The notes under the pieces: model-generated
Told to the model about the DNA's origin: nothing
Seen by the model: only the letters and a program-made list of their open reading frames with translations
Databases searched by the model: none
Program-made: the position numbers and the translations under genes
Shown here: piece by piece, positions 11,310 to 23,377 of the stretch
How the letters are laid out: every line of letters begins with the position of its first letter
Numbering within the stretch: the stretch's first letter is position 1
NCBI GenBank assembly: GCA_949775045.1
Contig: OX459100.1
Location: 2,131,436 to 2,195,435 of the forward strand
DNA length: 64,000 nucleotides
Reading direction: 5' to 3'
DNA from: Metridium senile
Lineage: Eukaryota; Cnidaria; Anthozoa; Actiniaria; Metridiidae

Positions 11310-14300
11310 CTATTGAATGAATTCTTCAACACTAGCAAAAGCACAAGCTCCTAGTCCTACTTTGGACATTAGCTTGAGACATTCCTGAGCCTGACCAAGC
11401 ACAAGGTCAAGTGGTGGTTGTCTGGGCATATTATGGGATTCTGAAATCATCAGACAAACAATTAGGTTCACTGAAAGGACTATTATTAAAGTTGTTTAAG
11501 ATGACTCTATGACATGGCTTCAAGGGAGAGGGGAATAATATTAATGAATTACATGTAAGTCAATTTAAATGTTGCGGACAACTTTTCACTGATCAATGTT
11601 TTGAGAATACTGTTATCATTTTTTGTGTTTTTATATTTATACTTAAAATACACTGTACACAATTACTTGATTCTGATTGGACCAGAGGAGTACAATTAAA
11701 TTGTACTCTGCAGAGTACCAATTAGTTTTTCAGTACATCATAAATGAAAAATTGCATGATCTTCTCGTACAATTTGTTATTAATAAATACTCATGATTCT
11801 CATGATGTTTTGAAAGTTATCACATTGGACTCGCCTAAAAGGCTTGTCCAATTTTGAAAACTTTCAAAACACCACTCATACCTATTAATTACAAATACTA
11901 AATACTATCGAAATCACTAGAGTGGTAAAATGCTCGTTTGAAATTCTGTCTCGTTTTTGTACCATGTGATCGCTTCTGGCCAATCATTTTGCTCAAAATT
12001 GGTCATGTGGTACAAAAAGACACACCCCCAAGGCCAAATTTTCAATAGACATTTTACCACTCTAGTGATTTTCATAGTAATTATTGTATCTCCTTGTTTT
12101 GATATGCTTACCTAAAATTGCACTATTTAATGCTGAACAAATAGGTTCTCTCTGTACAGGATCTAAGAGATATCCTACTGGACTAGACCATGGATCACTG
12201 TATGCTAGTAGACTGAATGCATCCTATAAAAAAACAAATAATCATCACTGACTAGCATCAACATTATGAACATTATCATCATCATCATCACCATTATCAC
12301 AATCATGACCATCTTCATCATTGCCATCATTGCCATCATTATCATCATAACCATCATCATCATCATCATCACCACCATCATAACCATCATTATTACCATC
12401 AACATCAAGACCACCATCATCATTACCATCATCATCATCACTATCATAACCATCATCATCATCATCATCACCATCATCATCAAGACCACCATCATCATCA
12501 TCATCACCATCATCACCATCATCACCACCATAACCATTATTATCATCATCACCATCACCATTACCATCAACATCAAGACTACCATCATCTTCTTTGTTAT
12601 CACCATCACACCTAGCTTACTGTATGTTGGTGATGTGCAGACAGACTTTACATAGAAAAAATCTGGATGCAACGCAGGATAGCTAAACTATTACCTGTAA
12701 AGCTTTCTTGTTGGATTCATTCTTGCCATGTTCTCTTCTTAGTTGTAAGCTCATGTTTTGTAATTCTCTACCAAAACTAAGAACCTTTTCTAACGTAGAT
12801 CGATTACCGCAACACAACTGTCTTGGAGAACAAGTTTCTGTTGAGCCTAGTAGGAGAATAAAACACATCAATTGTTGAGGGACACATGTATATTATTAAT
12901 GATTATGATTGTGATGATGGTGAAGATTCTGATGACAATGCTCAAATGACAATGACAATGATTTATTTAGTACTAACTTTGTACAAACTAATTAACATAA
13001 ATTATTAAAGAACTTAATTTAGTACAAGCTAACTGAAATAACCGTAAGGCTAAACAGGTCAGTTAGCTAAAAAGGTAGATAATGATAACTAACATCATAA
13101 TAATGATGATGGTTATAATAATGATGATGATTTGAATTGGGATGATAATGATGGTGGTAACAATGATTAAAAGGTAGATAATGATAGTGATAATAGTCAT
13201 GATCATAATAATGATAATGGTTATAATAATGATGATGATTTGAAATGTGATGATAATGATGATGGTGACAGTGATGGTGATGATTCTGATGACAATGCTC
13301 AAAAGGTAAATTTTAATGGTCATGATCATAATAATGAAGATTGTTATAAAAATGATTAAGATTTGAATCGTGATGATATTGATGATGGTGACAGTGATGG
13401 TGATGATTCTGATGACAATGCTCAAAAGGTAGATAATGATAATGGTCATGATCATAATAATGAAGATTGTCATCAAAATGATTAAGATTTGAATCGTGAT
13501 GATATTGATGATGGTGACAGTGATGGTGATGATTCTGATGACAATGCTCAAAAGGTAAATTTTAATGGTCATGATCATAATAATGAAGATTGTTATAAAA
13601 ATGATTAAGATTTGAATCGTGATGATAATGATGATGGTGACAGTAATGGTGATGATTCTGATGACAATGCTCAAAAGGTAAATAATGATAATGGTCATGA
13701 TCATAATGAAGATTGTCATCAAAATGATTAAGATTTGAATCGTGATGATATTGATGATGGTAGCTGTGATGATGCTGATTTTGATCATGGTGATGATGAT
13801 GATGATAGCTAAATTTCTTATTAACCTTGACTATAAAACTATAACCTACTTTGTCTAGGACTGTGAGGTTGATCATCAGTCACGGCATCTCCATTAAGAA
13901 CACTCCCATTAGATGATTCATCTACATCTTCCACTTCCATCTCTGCGTCATCGACATCCACAATACCATTATCTACACCGTTACTAACTCCATTTGATGC
14001 TGAACCACTTGAACTCACACCAACACTACTTACTGACGCAGCACCACATGAATGGGTGGGGCTGACATTAGGACTTGACCTTGGACTGTGTGCAGATGGA
14101 CGTACTTCACCATCATTGCCGCTGACCATTTCAACAAACTGACGACATTTCAGTACAAATAATAAGTTCTGGTTTCGTTCTAGTAAGCCTGGATAAAGTG
14201 TTTGTGTCATTTCTATTGCTTCTCCCATCCTACCAGCCAATACTAACTTTTGTATTCCTAAAAATAAACAATTGTTATAAGTGTCAGAAATGACATGTAA

Positions 14301-17300
14301 TTTAATATGTAAATTATATGCAAACTAGTGCATGACGGAAAGTCTATGAATACATTAAAACACACGTGAGGAAGACAAGATGGCGGGTTTGTGTAGAACA
14401 GGTTCCCATTTAAATCTGTACTTTCCCATTTAAATCTGTACTTATGCAAATTGTGTTGATGTGTGCTAAACACACAGATCAACCAATCAGAGTATATTAT
14501 TTCTGAAGTGAACTTCTCTGATTGGTTGATCTGTGTGTTTAGCACACATCAACAAAATTTGCATAAGTACAGATTTAAATGGGAAAGTACAGTTTTAAAT
14601 GGGAACCTGTTGTAGTTGTTTATTTCTGATGATTCTCTTCATAATTTTCTCAAATCTATGTGATCTGTCGTAACAGTATCTGCCATCAAAGGGCGTTTAC
14701 GACATAAGAACAATCAGTAGAATAACAACATGTACACAATAAACTAACTTTTGTATTCCTAAACAGCAAACAATTGTTATATGAACAAGAACTGTAAAAC
14801 GTGTAAAACGTTTTTTACTTCAGTCTACATTTTATAGCAAAATAACAGTTCAAATCCATATCTATTCAATGATACATAATATGTACAATCACTGTTTTAC
14901 AATCAAAGTCTTACTTTGTCTGTTTTTGATGGAGGCCAGCTCCTCTGGACTTGACTGCCCTGTACTTCTATCAAATGCTTCTGCAGTAGCACAATAGCCA
15001 TGGTGCCGTAGATATGTAGATACAATCCTATAGGACACAATTATAATATTATTTAATATAATTATTTTTTATTTACTTATTGTTTTTCAGATTCAAATCT
15101 TTAGCTTTTATCAGACACCGACACTGACTTTTTCACTTGATCTTCTGATAATGTTGGTGTCCGACGAAAGCTTAAGAGTTGAATCTAAAAAACAGTAATA
15201 CATGGCCTCAAATCTACTCTGACTTATAATATATTTTTCACAATACTACTGAAGGACAACTTTAATATTCTACAATTATAATAAATTACACATATGTTAT
15301 AAGTATCTTCAAAGAGATATTACTCTGTAATATAATGATAAAACTCACAAAAAATTCAAGAGTAATCAGTACAAAATCATGACCATGACAAGTGTTAGAA
15401 TAACATACAAAAAAGCTTAGCGTATTGTATATATTCCTTATAAAACTCAACAATAATTCAAGAAATAATTGACAAAAAGAAATCAAAGCCGGAAGATACA
15501 AAATCGTTCTGATTTGCAAAAGTTTTAACTTGAATTTTCTCAACCAGATTTAAGGTACTTTTATCTTGACAACTTTTGTAAAATATGAAAGAACTAATGT
15601 TGGAGTTTGATAAGTACTATATAATTTTCCCGTCTGATCTGTATGAGATATACAATGACTCACAGTTGTATATCACATACAGATCAGCTGCTGGTATTGT
15701 ATATATTGCATACTTTTGTATTGTTGCTTGCCATTGTCCTTCCTTGTCACTAATGGGATATCTTTCTATTGATAGTCTTGTGTTTGCATGGATTTCCTAC
15801 ACAAATAACAACAGTACTATTATACACAGAGGATGTTACATGGGCGCGCAGGGATACAAAGTTTATCTTCGAGTGTTGAATAGATCTCTCACAAGTGAGA
15901 GATATTCAACACGAGAAGATAAAATTTGTATCTCCAAGCGACCATGTAATGTTCTGTTTATTATATAGATATTGATTAAATGTCAAGAGAAATAAAACTT
16001 CATTGACTCGTTATTAAAAACCTTTATGCAAAACGAATTGCATCTGAAAACGATATCTTCACATGTGAAAGATATGATATCTTTCACATGTGAAAGATAC
16101 AAAGTTTTAGACATTAGAGAAAACCTGGTATTTCATCGATATCTATATAATAATATGTAATATCTAGCAAAACAAAGATCTCTTGATCTATCCCTTATTC
16201 CATCCTTTAGTGACCTTCTAATTTGTACTTTTCCATCATATTTTCAGTACTTAAGTTTTGTTTATTTTCGTTTTTTATTCTATATTGACTTTCCATCCTC
16301 TAGTTCTCAATTGTCTGCTTATAATTACCATTCTTTCATTCCTCTATTCATTTGTGTCTTTATTTCATTATACCTTTTATATTGGTCTTTCTTTTTTATT
16401 TCCTTAAATTCTCTATTTTGTTCTTTTATTCCTTTTTTCTTCCTTCCCCCTTTCCTATTCCCTTTAGTTCGAACTACATTTCCTTGTGAAGTCTTGGAAT
16501 TTGACCAACAAGAGTTGCATAACTATATCTTGGACCTTTTATCTCTAGAGGTTGGAGATATTGTCTTGACAGACAAAATTGCCTTCAATTTTTTCATCTA
16601 ATGTAAATTCAACAAAATCAGATTGATTCTAGATATTTTAATTTAAAATCAAATAAACTACAGGCTAATCCAGTTTGTGGCTTACACCCCCTGCTATCAA
16701 CAGGCGCCCTTGCAAATGTTTTGTCTCAAATTGTGTTGAACTTTTGTTAAGTTCTTACACCAGGGACCGGTTGTACGAAGGGTGTGTTAAAGTTATCTGC
16801 AGATAAAAGATTTCCACTGCATAGGTTTTTAATAGATTTTATCCGCTGGATAAGGATTTATCTGGGGCCGGTTGTACGAAGGGTGGATAAAGTTATCCGC
16901 GGATAAAAGTTATCCACTGCATAGGTTTTTTATAGATTTTATCCGCAGGATAAGGATTTATCCGGTGGATAGCGCTATTCACCCTTCGTACAACCGGCCC
17001 CTGGTGGATAGCGCTATTCAACCTTCGTAAAACCGGCCCTAGATAACTTGACGAGACAATTTTTTCAATCATAAAATAATTTGTTCTTCCATGAGCCGGC
17101 TGTACGAATGGTGAATAGCACTATATCCACCGAATAAATCCTTATCCAGCCAGCGAATAAAATCTATAAAAAAACCTATGCAGTGGATAACTTTTATCCG
17201 CGGACAACTTTATCCACCCTTCGTACAACTGACCCTGATTAGTCCTTCTAATAATGCCTCTCTTTCCTGTAATTAAATAACATAGCTATTTACCTTCATT

Positions 17301-20300
17301 TCTTCCTCAATATTGTATATAAATGGAAGTTGTCCAAAGTTGGCATCTACTAATTCACCTGGCGTCTGCAAACCAACTGTTGGATAAAGGTTCGACTAGA
17401 AACGTAATAGACATCAACAATTAATTTACTCATAATATAAAACATTTTCAAAAGACAAACAATCTAGCAGCTTTATTCCAATAACTTGTAATGGTTTTAG
17501 TATAGAGCGGTTTTCGTATGAGTGGGAAACTGGCCGTAATATTTACCGCACAGTTACGGTACTGTTACTGTAGAATTTTCAATGTTTTTATAGAACTTAC
17601 GGTACAGTTACGGCTACGGTATGGTACGGTCAGTTTCCCACTCGTACGAAAACCACTCTAATAATACTTACAGGCAGATCTCTGAAAGCAATACCTGAAA
17701 ATACAATAATAATAATTTATTCATTCTTCTTCTTCTGTTAGTTGAGTTGAGTGTGGTATTGAATGTAGTATGTGTGTGAGTGTGGATAGGGGGGGGGGGC
17801 ACCTAAAACAGTACTTGGTTCTCCCTTGTGTTTTCCTGGGCATTGCCCAAAAAAGGATTTTTTTTTCATTTCACATTGTTTTCTGAGAAGAAGGTAAGGC
17901 CTTACAATTTCCATATGTAAATACAAATGTAGCAACATCTCGATTATTTTATGACCATAATATTGGTCTGAACAAGACAGCTTCATACTCTAGTCTCCAG
18001 CTCAAACTTTTGTTGCTTTACTAGTTAACCAAGCCAATCAGGTACCAATATACCAAGACTAGTATAATAATCAAATTTACTATCCAACTAGTCATAGACG
18101 AGTTAAAATATTGCAGGAGTAATGGACTGGATCTAGTAAAATATCCAGCAATATTTTACATGTCTATCTAGCCCTCAAGTAAAACAATATTTTGCTCTAT
18201 AAAAGAACAAAATCCTTTTGATTGGATAATAAATAACTTATTTGACAGTTTGATGTGTAATATGGCTGAATATTTCACAAGTTAAACTAGCATTTTGACT
18301 CGCCTGGAGGCTTGTCAAATATATACACCTATTTCAAAAAAGGTTGTCATAGCCAAAAGCGATAGGGGATAGGTCATTCCAAGACCCAAGTACAGTATGG
18401 ATATAATCCTAAGTCGTGAAATTTTCAAGCATGCCAGCTCCACTAAACAACGATTTCCGCTGGAGAGTTATATGGCTTGTCGAAGGACTGAAAATGTGCC
18501 CAGAAGATCTTCTGGGCTTTTCTGCTTTTCTGTGGATACTTATTATACCAATAGTGCACTTGGGTCTTACAATGACCTATCGCTTATCGCCTATCGCTTT
18601 TGGCGATGACAACCTTTTTTAAAATAGGTGTATTTTAACGATTCAAAGCAGACAGCCTACCTAAATTGACTCCATTTTTGGTATAAAAACATGTGTTATT
18701 AATGAGGTTAAGGCCGCAGCCAATAACATCTCCTGTTGTGAATGTAGGTCCATATGGTTTACCAGTACCAGACGAGCAGAATGAATGACCATCATCACCA
18801 TGGTAACCATAGGAACTCTTCTCCCAGCCTATACAAAAACAATTATAAACTGATTATCGCTGCCATGAGGTCAGGTACAGATCACATGTGAATTTAGTTT
18901 TTTTTATACATAATTCTCCATTGCCTTGAGGGTTTTCTAAAGATAATATGTGAATTGAGCTAATTCTTTCCCTTGTTGCGAAAGGGTATTTGTTAGTATG
19001 ATATACCAAATGTAAAATTAAAAATTAAATATTTGGAACTCACTTCCTATAGAAGTACGCTTAAGGTCATCAAATTCTGTCTTAAAAAGAAAACTAACTG
19101 ACTATTACACAGAAGCCTTAAAAAATACTTATGACATTGACTACTCTCAAACATGGAAAACAGTTTGCCCTAAATGCAGTGGCACAAACAATTTAAGCAT
19201 GAGGCCATCATGCTGTTGATTATTATTTTGATTTATTTGTAATCAATTATTTTGTAATTATTTCTTCTATGTATTATTATTTTAATAGAGCCACACATTC
19301 TTGGAGCTTAGCTCTGTTGCTGTGGTCTCCCACACATGTGGAAAGCGTTATAAATCATTAAATCAATAAAATACATTATTTTTAACCCAGTACTTTACCT
19401 GGGAGTCTGTTCATGTTTACTCCTTGTGCTGAGAGACCAATACCCATATACCTAGTGTTAAAATATATAATAGTTTCATACAATACAGGGCTCAAAAACC
19501 TTATTTAATAATAATAATAATAATAATAATTATAAATTAGCAGAATCCAAACATAATTTGGCTCTTACAATGCTAAGTATATAACTATCTAAAGACTAAT
19601 TAAGACAAAAACATATAGAAAATGAAACGAGATCGAAAGAAATGTGGTAAACTAAAGAAATCTATAGGAACACTTATAAAGTGTATCAAGCGTAGCGGCA
19701 CGAAGACTATGACAATCTATTGTGTGCCTGCGCAAAGAAGAAGGTTTTAGCAAGGTTATATTTAAAGTTTATCCATTATAAACTAATTCTTACCCATCTC
19801 GTCCTTTGCTAACAATGCGCACTTCAAAATAGTACAGACCACATGCTGGAGGTATGGGGTGGGTTGCTCTAACTGACGCAGCATCTTTGTGAGTTTTGCC
19901 AACACCTACAAAAATAAGAACACAACCAATTTTCTTGTGAAACAATTATATAAAACTCTTAAGGTGGCTGCATACTTTTGAACATCTTTTGGACGTTCGA
20001 TTTGAGCCCACGATGTGCTCAAAAAGAACAACATTTTATTTAGGAACCTTACACGTTTTGAGCTTGAACAGGGCAAAACCATCGAATTTTGCATGGGAAT
20101 CTATACTTTCTTTATGCTTAATTGAAAGAACCTAAAAAAATCTATGTTACATTGTTTATCAAATTTTAGATCAAGGTATTCCTTTGTCGTTTATTCAAAA
20201 CTATTGTTGTATTTTAGAATTATTCATTAGCCGGCATTTGTGCTTGATAAAGTATGACAAAATCTATTTTCTTATGACTTGTGATTTTTTTCATATCACT

Positions 20301-21434
20301 TCCGTTGGTGCAAATTTTGATTCAAAATCTTGTGTGTAGGCATCATTGAATGCTGATTATCTCAAAAGCGAGCTCGGGACACCCCATTTTTCTTTTCATA
20401 TTTGGAATTGGCATAAAATTTCACATTAAAAAATCGTAGTTTAAAGAAAAGTTTAACATTGTTTCCAAAAGTAGCCAGTCACCTTAAACGTACAAAACAA
20501 TGCACAAATAAATAAAGAAATCAAAATAAAAGTGGGAAAATGTTTATTATTTCTGATCATTGCTTGAGCTCAGAAAATGATTTAACAGTAATATTTCATT
20601 GTGTGACAATAGGCGCCATGTATGTATTTTTGATAGTTAGTACTCCTAAAATCCTGCAGTGTTTGTCTTTAATAGAAAGGAGGGGACATTTTCAAGTTTG
20701 TCCCCAAGAAAGACTTCATTATTCACTGAAATTTGAGACTTTGAGGAACATAAGGAATGAATCAATACTAAATGACTCCAGTGAAAAGCTTTTTATCTGT
20801 GATATTATTCCAAAATAAGCTTTGTAATTACTTGAATACGATTAAATGATGTAAACCTTATCAAAAACACTGGCGACAAAGAAATTCGCAAACACATAAA
20901 AATATACATATATGAAGAGCAAATTTTCGTTGATATTAGCCAAACTTAGGAACCAAATGATTAAGATGTGGATTTCGATGTTTCCTTGATTAGTGCACAT
21001 ACAAAAATAATGACATAAAAATATTGCAGCTTGTAAACAATAGCGAGAAATAGTTCTCGAAAACAGGGCATACAGAGCGAATGTAAGTGAATCCAGAAGC
21101 TTTAAACACTCAAAAAAGCTTTTAAAGCATGACGATAACAAGTTCAACAAGTGATAAAGACATAAATAAGTATCAGAAAGAAAAACAGATAAAAATGAAA
21201 GGAAAAAAGAAACAAACTTGTAATATTTTCTCGAAAAAAGAACTTCATTGTCTGTGACGATGTACCTTTATAATGGACACGAAGATTGTTTTGAGATAAT
21301 CCAATGAAGGTGAATTTATCCTTTGGGCTCCAACATCTCGGTAAAGGCGTTTCTGACTCGTCAACCTTTGGATAGAGAGAAGAAATTCGATCAACTTGCT
21401 GGCTGGAATCCGTTGCGCTCGAACCGGCAGCCAT
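11310..21434 (-). CDS. RANBP9: Ran-binding protein 9/10 (CTLH complex scaffold)
   Basis: Scaffold of the CTLH/GID-type E3 ligase. Exons in gene order: 21266-21434, 19794-19905, 19399-19451, 18661-18828, 17672-17694, 17294-17395, [one not found], 14915-15027, 13850-14257, 12695-12846, 12112-12223, 11310-11440. Start [13 protein letters not shown], then [20 protein letters not shown] leading into the SPRY domain ([40 protein letters not shown]). Next come a LisH-like segment ([14 protein letters not shown]) and CTLH ([37 protein letters not shown]). A Ser/Asp/Asn-rich acidic linker follows, then the CRA region ([30 protein letters not shown]) and stop after ASVEEFIQ. Exon 17294-17395 ends in phase 0 but exon 14915-15027 needs two preceding bases, so an exon of 3n+2 bases between SPRY and LisH is missing from my model. 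About 515 aa are accounted for. RANBP9 and RANBP10 are vertebrate duplicates, so this is the pre-duplication orthologue. Confidence 0.93.
11815..12078. mobile_element. Foldback elements in RANBP intron
   Basis: A small palindrome (GGACTCGCCTAAAAGGCTTGTCC) is followed by a longer one with arms AATCACTAGAGTGGTAAAATG and CATTTTACCACTCTAGTGATT. Confidence 0.75.
12266..12600. repeat. CAT/ATC trinucleotide-type array
   Basis: Imperfect (ATCATCACC)n array in an intron. It leaves frames of 129 and 155 codons open on opposite strands, which are composition artefacts. Confidence 0.9.
13085..13800. repeat. 123-bp minisatellite of ATG/GAT-rich units
   Basis: The landmark GATGACAATGCTCAAAAGGT recurs at about 13288, 13411, 13534 and 13657, a 123-bp period, with more degenerate copies before and after. 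Directly beside RANBP exon 13850-14257. Long minus-strand frames are artefacts. Confidence 0.9.
14386..14613. mobile_element. Long near-perfect foldback element
   Basis: Starts AACAGGTTCCCATTTAAA and ends TTTAAATGGGAACCTGTT. Inner arms include TGTGTGCTAAACACACAGAT and its complement, so about 100 bp pair on each side of a short loop. Recent MITE-like insertion judged by arm identity. Confidence 0.9.
15850..15937. repeat. Inverted repeat
   Basis: Arms TTATCTTCGAGTGTTGAATA and TATTCAACACGAGAAGATAA around TCTCTCACAAGTGAGAGA. Confidence 0.7.
16035..16103. repeat. Inverted repeat
   Basis: GATATCTTCACATGTGAAAG and CTTTCACATGTGAAAGATA are arranged as overlapping palindromes in a RANBP intron. Confidence 0.6.
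16771..17240. mobile_element. Cluster of foldback elements with CCGGTTGTACGAAGGGTG ends
   Basis: Terminal motif GGCCGGTTGTACGAAGGGTG appears in both orientations at about 16777, 16865, 16980-17000, 17020, 17095 and 17215. The interior carries GATTTTATCCGC and GATAAGGATTTATC arms. The outermost ends begin CAGGG. It sits exactly where a RANBP exon linking SPRY to LisH is expected. Confidence 0.75.
17503..17661. mobile_element. Foldback element
   Basis: Arms AGAGCGGTTTTCGTATGAGT and ACTCGTACGAAAACCACTCT; the inner GTTACGGTA palindromes add pairing. Confidence 0.85.
18325..18632. mobile_element. Foldback element
   Basis: Ends ACACCTATTTCAAAAAAGG and CCTTTTTTAAAATAGGTGT; the inner arm AGCGATAGGGGATAGGTCAT pairs with ATGACCTATCGCTTATCGCC. 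It shares the ACACCTATTT terminus with the elements at 24143 and 30008. It ends about 30 bp from a RANBP exon. Confidence 0.85.
19034..19380 (+). mobile_element. 5'-truncated non-LTR retrotransposon, 3' end
   Basis: An open frame from TGG at 19034 to TGA at 19217-19219 reads [20 protein letters not shown], then a Tyr-rich stretch and [10 protein letters not shown] before the stop. WNSLP followed by basic residues is the usual C-terminus of CR1/L2/RTE-like reverse transcriptases, and the CPKC pair suggests a terminal zinc-knuckle remnant. An AT-rich 3' tail with AATCAATAAAAT follows. It lies antisense in a RANBP intron. Only the end is present, so it is a dead copy. Confidence 0.65.
19960..20490. 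repeat. Weak inverted repeat
   Basis: TTAAGGTGGCTGCATACTTTTG near 19960 is approximately complementary to CAAAAGTAGCCAGTCACCTTAA near 20465. The arms are short and imperfect, so this may be an old foldback element. Confidence 0.45.
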
Positions 21435-21440
21435 CTTGGA
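21428..21440 (-). promoter_or_regulatory. YY1-type motif over the RANBP start codon
   Basis: On the minus strand CCAAGATGGCTGCCGG contains the YY1 core AAGATGGC with the gene's ATG inside it, a layout common in TATA-less animal promoters. Confidence 0.45.
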
Positions 21441-21594
21441 TTATTCTTGGTGATGAACTCAAGAAGTTGCGTCATGCATCGCATGGGATTATGGGACATC
21501 ACAGGGAACCCGCACCTCGCTGCATCAAGCTAATTAAGGTGGCCCGGTACTAAGCCTGATTGTCAGAGCAGGCCTGGGTCCTACGCTATCGCTT

Positions 21595-22092
21595 TCTCCC
21601 CAAACTCCTTGTCAAGGAAATTTTTTTCATTTTACTCCATCTACACGAGCAATTTTTGCTTGTCAAGGAAAACTTGTCAAGGAAAAATTGATCGTGTAAA
21701 CGCCGCTTTAGCAGTCTCTAATTCCATTGTTTTCTTTTGAGTCTATTCGACTATTAAGCAGCGTTTACACGAGCAATTTTTCCTTGACAAGTTTTCCTTG
21801 ACAAGGAAAAGCTAGCATGTTGGGTTTTCCTTGACAAGGAAAAATTTGCTCGTGTAGACGGACAACAAGGAAAATGTGGCAAGGAATATTAATGAAATTA
21901 GTTCCCAGTCTTTTCGCACGATCAGTCAAAATAAGGAAATTTCAAGGAAAACTTGTTCATCATCTACACGAGCAAGGAAACCTTGTCAATATAAAATTGT
22001 CAAGGAAAACTTGCTGATCGTCTACACGAGCAATGAAAATTGTCAAGGATACTTGTCAAGGAAAAATCGCTCGTGTAAACGCCGCTTTACAC
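21595..22092. mobile_element. Foldback cluster of TTGTCAAGGAAAA units
   Basis: Repeated TTGTCAAGGAAAA and CTACACGAGCAA in both orientations, bounded by GTGTAAACGCCGCTTTA near 21697 and 22073. A multi-palindromic MITE or several nested copies in the spacer between RANBP and gene A. Confidence 0.8.
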
Positions 22093-22379
22093 TTTAACAA
22101 GCAATTTCTATTTCACAGGTTAAATGCCTTCACTCTAAGTTAAGAGAATAATAAGAATAAAATTGTCGAAACGTCAGTTATTTCGATATTCAATAAGTGG
22201 TTCAAATATGGTACCAGTTGAATTTTTAATAGGATTTCTTAATTAAAAAGGACACAAATTAAACTCGTGCTGATTTGGTACAGTGTCAATTCGTCATTTC
22301 TTATTGAACTTTTAGGCTGTCTAATTAAAAGGTAAATGTAACGTAGTTTATGGAAAACATTCAAATATTTCTTTTGAAT

Positions 22380-23185
22380 ATCTAGTAATTTTCCTTTTTG
22401 TATAGAATGAAGTCATTTAACCCGTGAAATAGTCAAATAGACTCAAAAGAAAACAATGGAATTAGGATTTACTAAAGAGTGGAAGTCTAATATCTATTTC
22501 ACGGGTTTAATGACCTTACTCTTTCACAATCTAGATAAGATGTTTTCATTAACCCCTGAAACAAACTGTGTACAAAAGAACACAATAGAATATGAGTGTA
22601 TTAAAGACTATTTAGTGCATCACTCTTTAATTGTTATTTGACTATCTAGAGTGAAGAAATTTAACCCGTGAAACAAAATTAAATAGTCAAGGTGTAATAG
22701 TCAAATAGATTCAAAAGAAAATAATGGAGTTAGAGACTACTAAGAGGGTCCTGAAGGGGTAAAACGGGAGCTGGGATTGGCCTTATTTTTGACTGGGAAA
22801 TGGGATTGGATGCACTGGGAATGGGATTTACAAATACAGGAACAATAGAACATGGGAATGGGATTAAAAACTTGAGCAAAACTGATGGGATTATGTGATT
22901 TTTGACTGGGATTTGGTCCAAATATAAACTGGGAAATGGGATTCGGACCCCCACTTCAGGACCCTCTGCTAAGGTGTATTAATATCTATTTCACATCAAA
23001 TAGATATTAGACTAATACTAACACCTTAGCAGTCTCTAATTCCATTGTTTTTGTGTCTATTTGACTATTACACCTTGACTATTTAATTTTGTTTCACGGG
23101 TTTAATGTCTTCACTCTAAATGGCTTCACTCTATTACACTTTAACTAATACACTTTGTTTCACGGGTTAGACTAATGAAAACCAC
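22380..23185. mobile_element. Nested foldback elements, CACGGGTTTAATG family
   Basis: The outer arms carry TAACCCGTGAAA and TTTCACGGGTTTAATG, with AAATAGTCAAGGTGTAATAG pairing with its complement near 23065. A second element (22744-22973) with ends AGGGTCCTGAAGG and CTTCAGGACCCTCT sits inside. The 74-codon minus frame at 22730-22954 is part of that insert. Confidence 0.8.
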
Positions 23186-23377
23186 TCTAATGAGAGCAGC
23201 TCTAATAAATGAAGTTTGATTGGTATTGTTGCACTATTTAACTACTAAAACTTACCTATTTTTATTTTTGTTTCAATTTCTCCGCTATAATTGTAGTAAT
23301 TATTGCAACTAATCCTTCTTATTTTTTTTATTATCATTATTCAGAATAAATTTATTATTAATTTACGAAGGTCAGAA

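Noticed and set aside
16311..16601. Plus-strand ORF possibly with a last exon after CCCTTTAG at about 16468
   Set aside because: The 40 or so residues after the putative acceptor match nothing I know, and no partner exons are visible on this strand.
17235..17266. Mini-exon ([10 protein letters not shown]) to fill the RANBP gap
   Set aside because: It would need a 27-bp intron from the previous exon and has no GT donor in the required phase.
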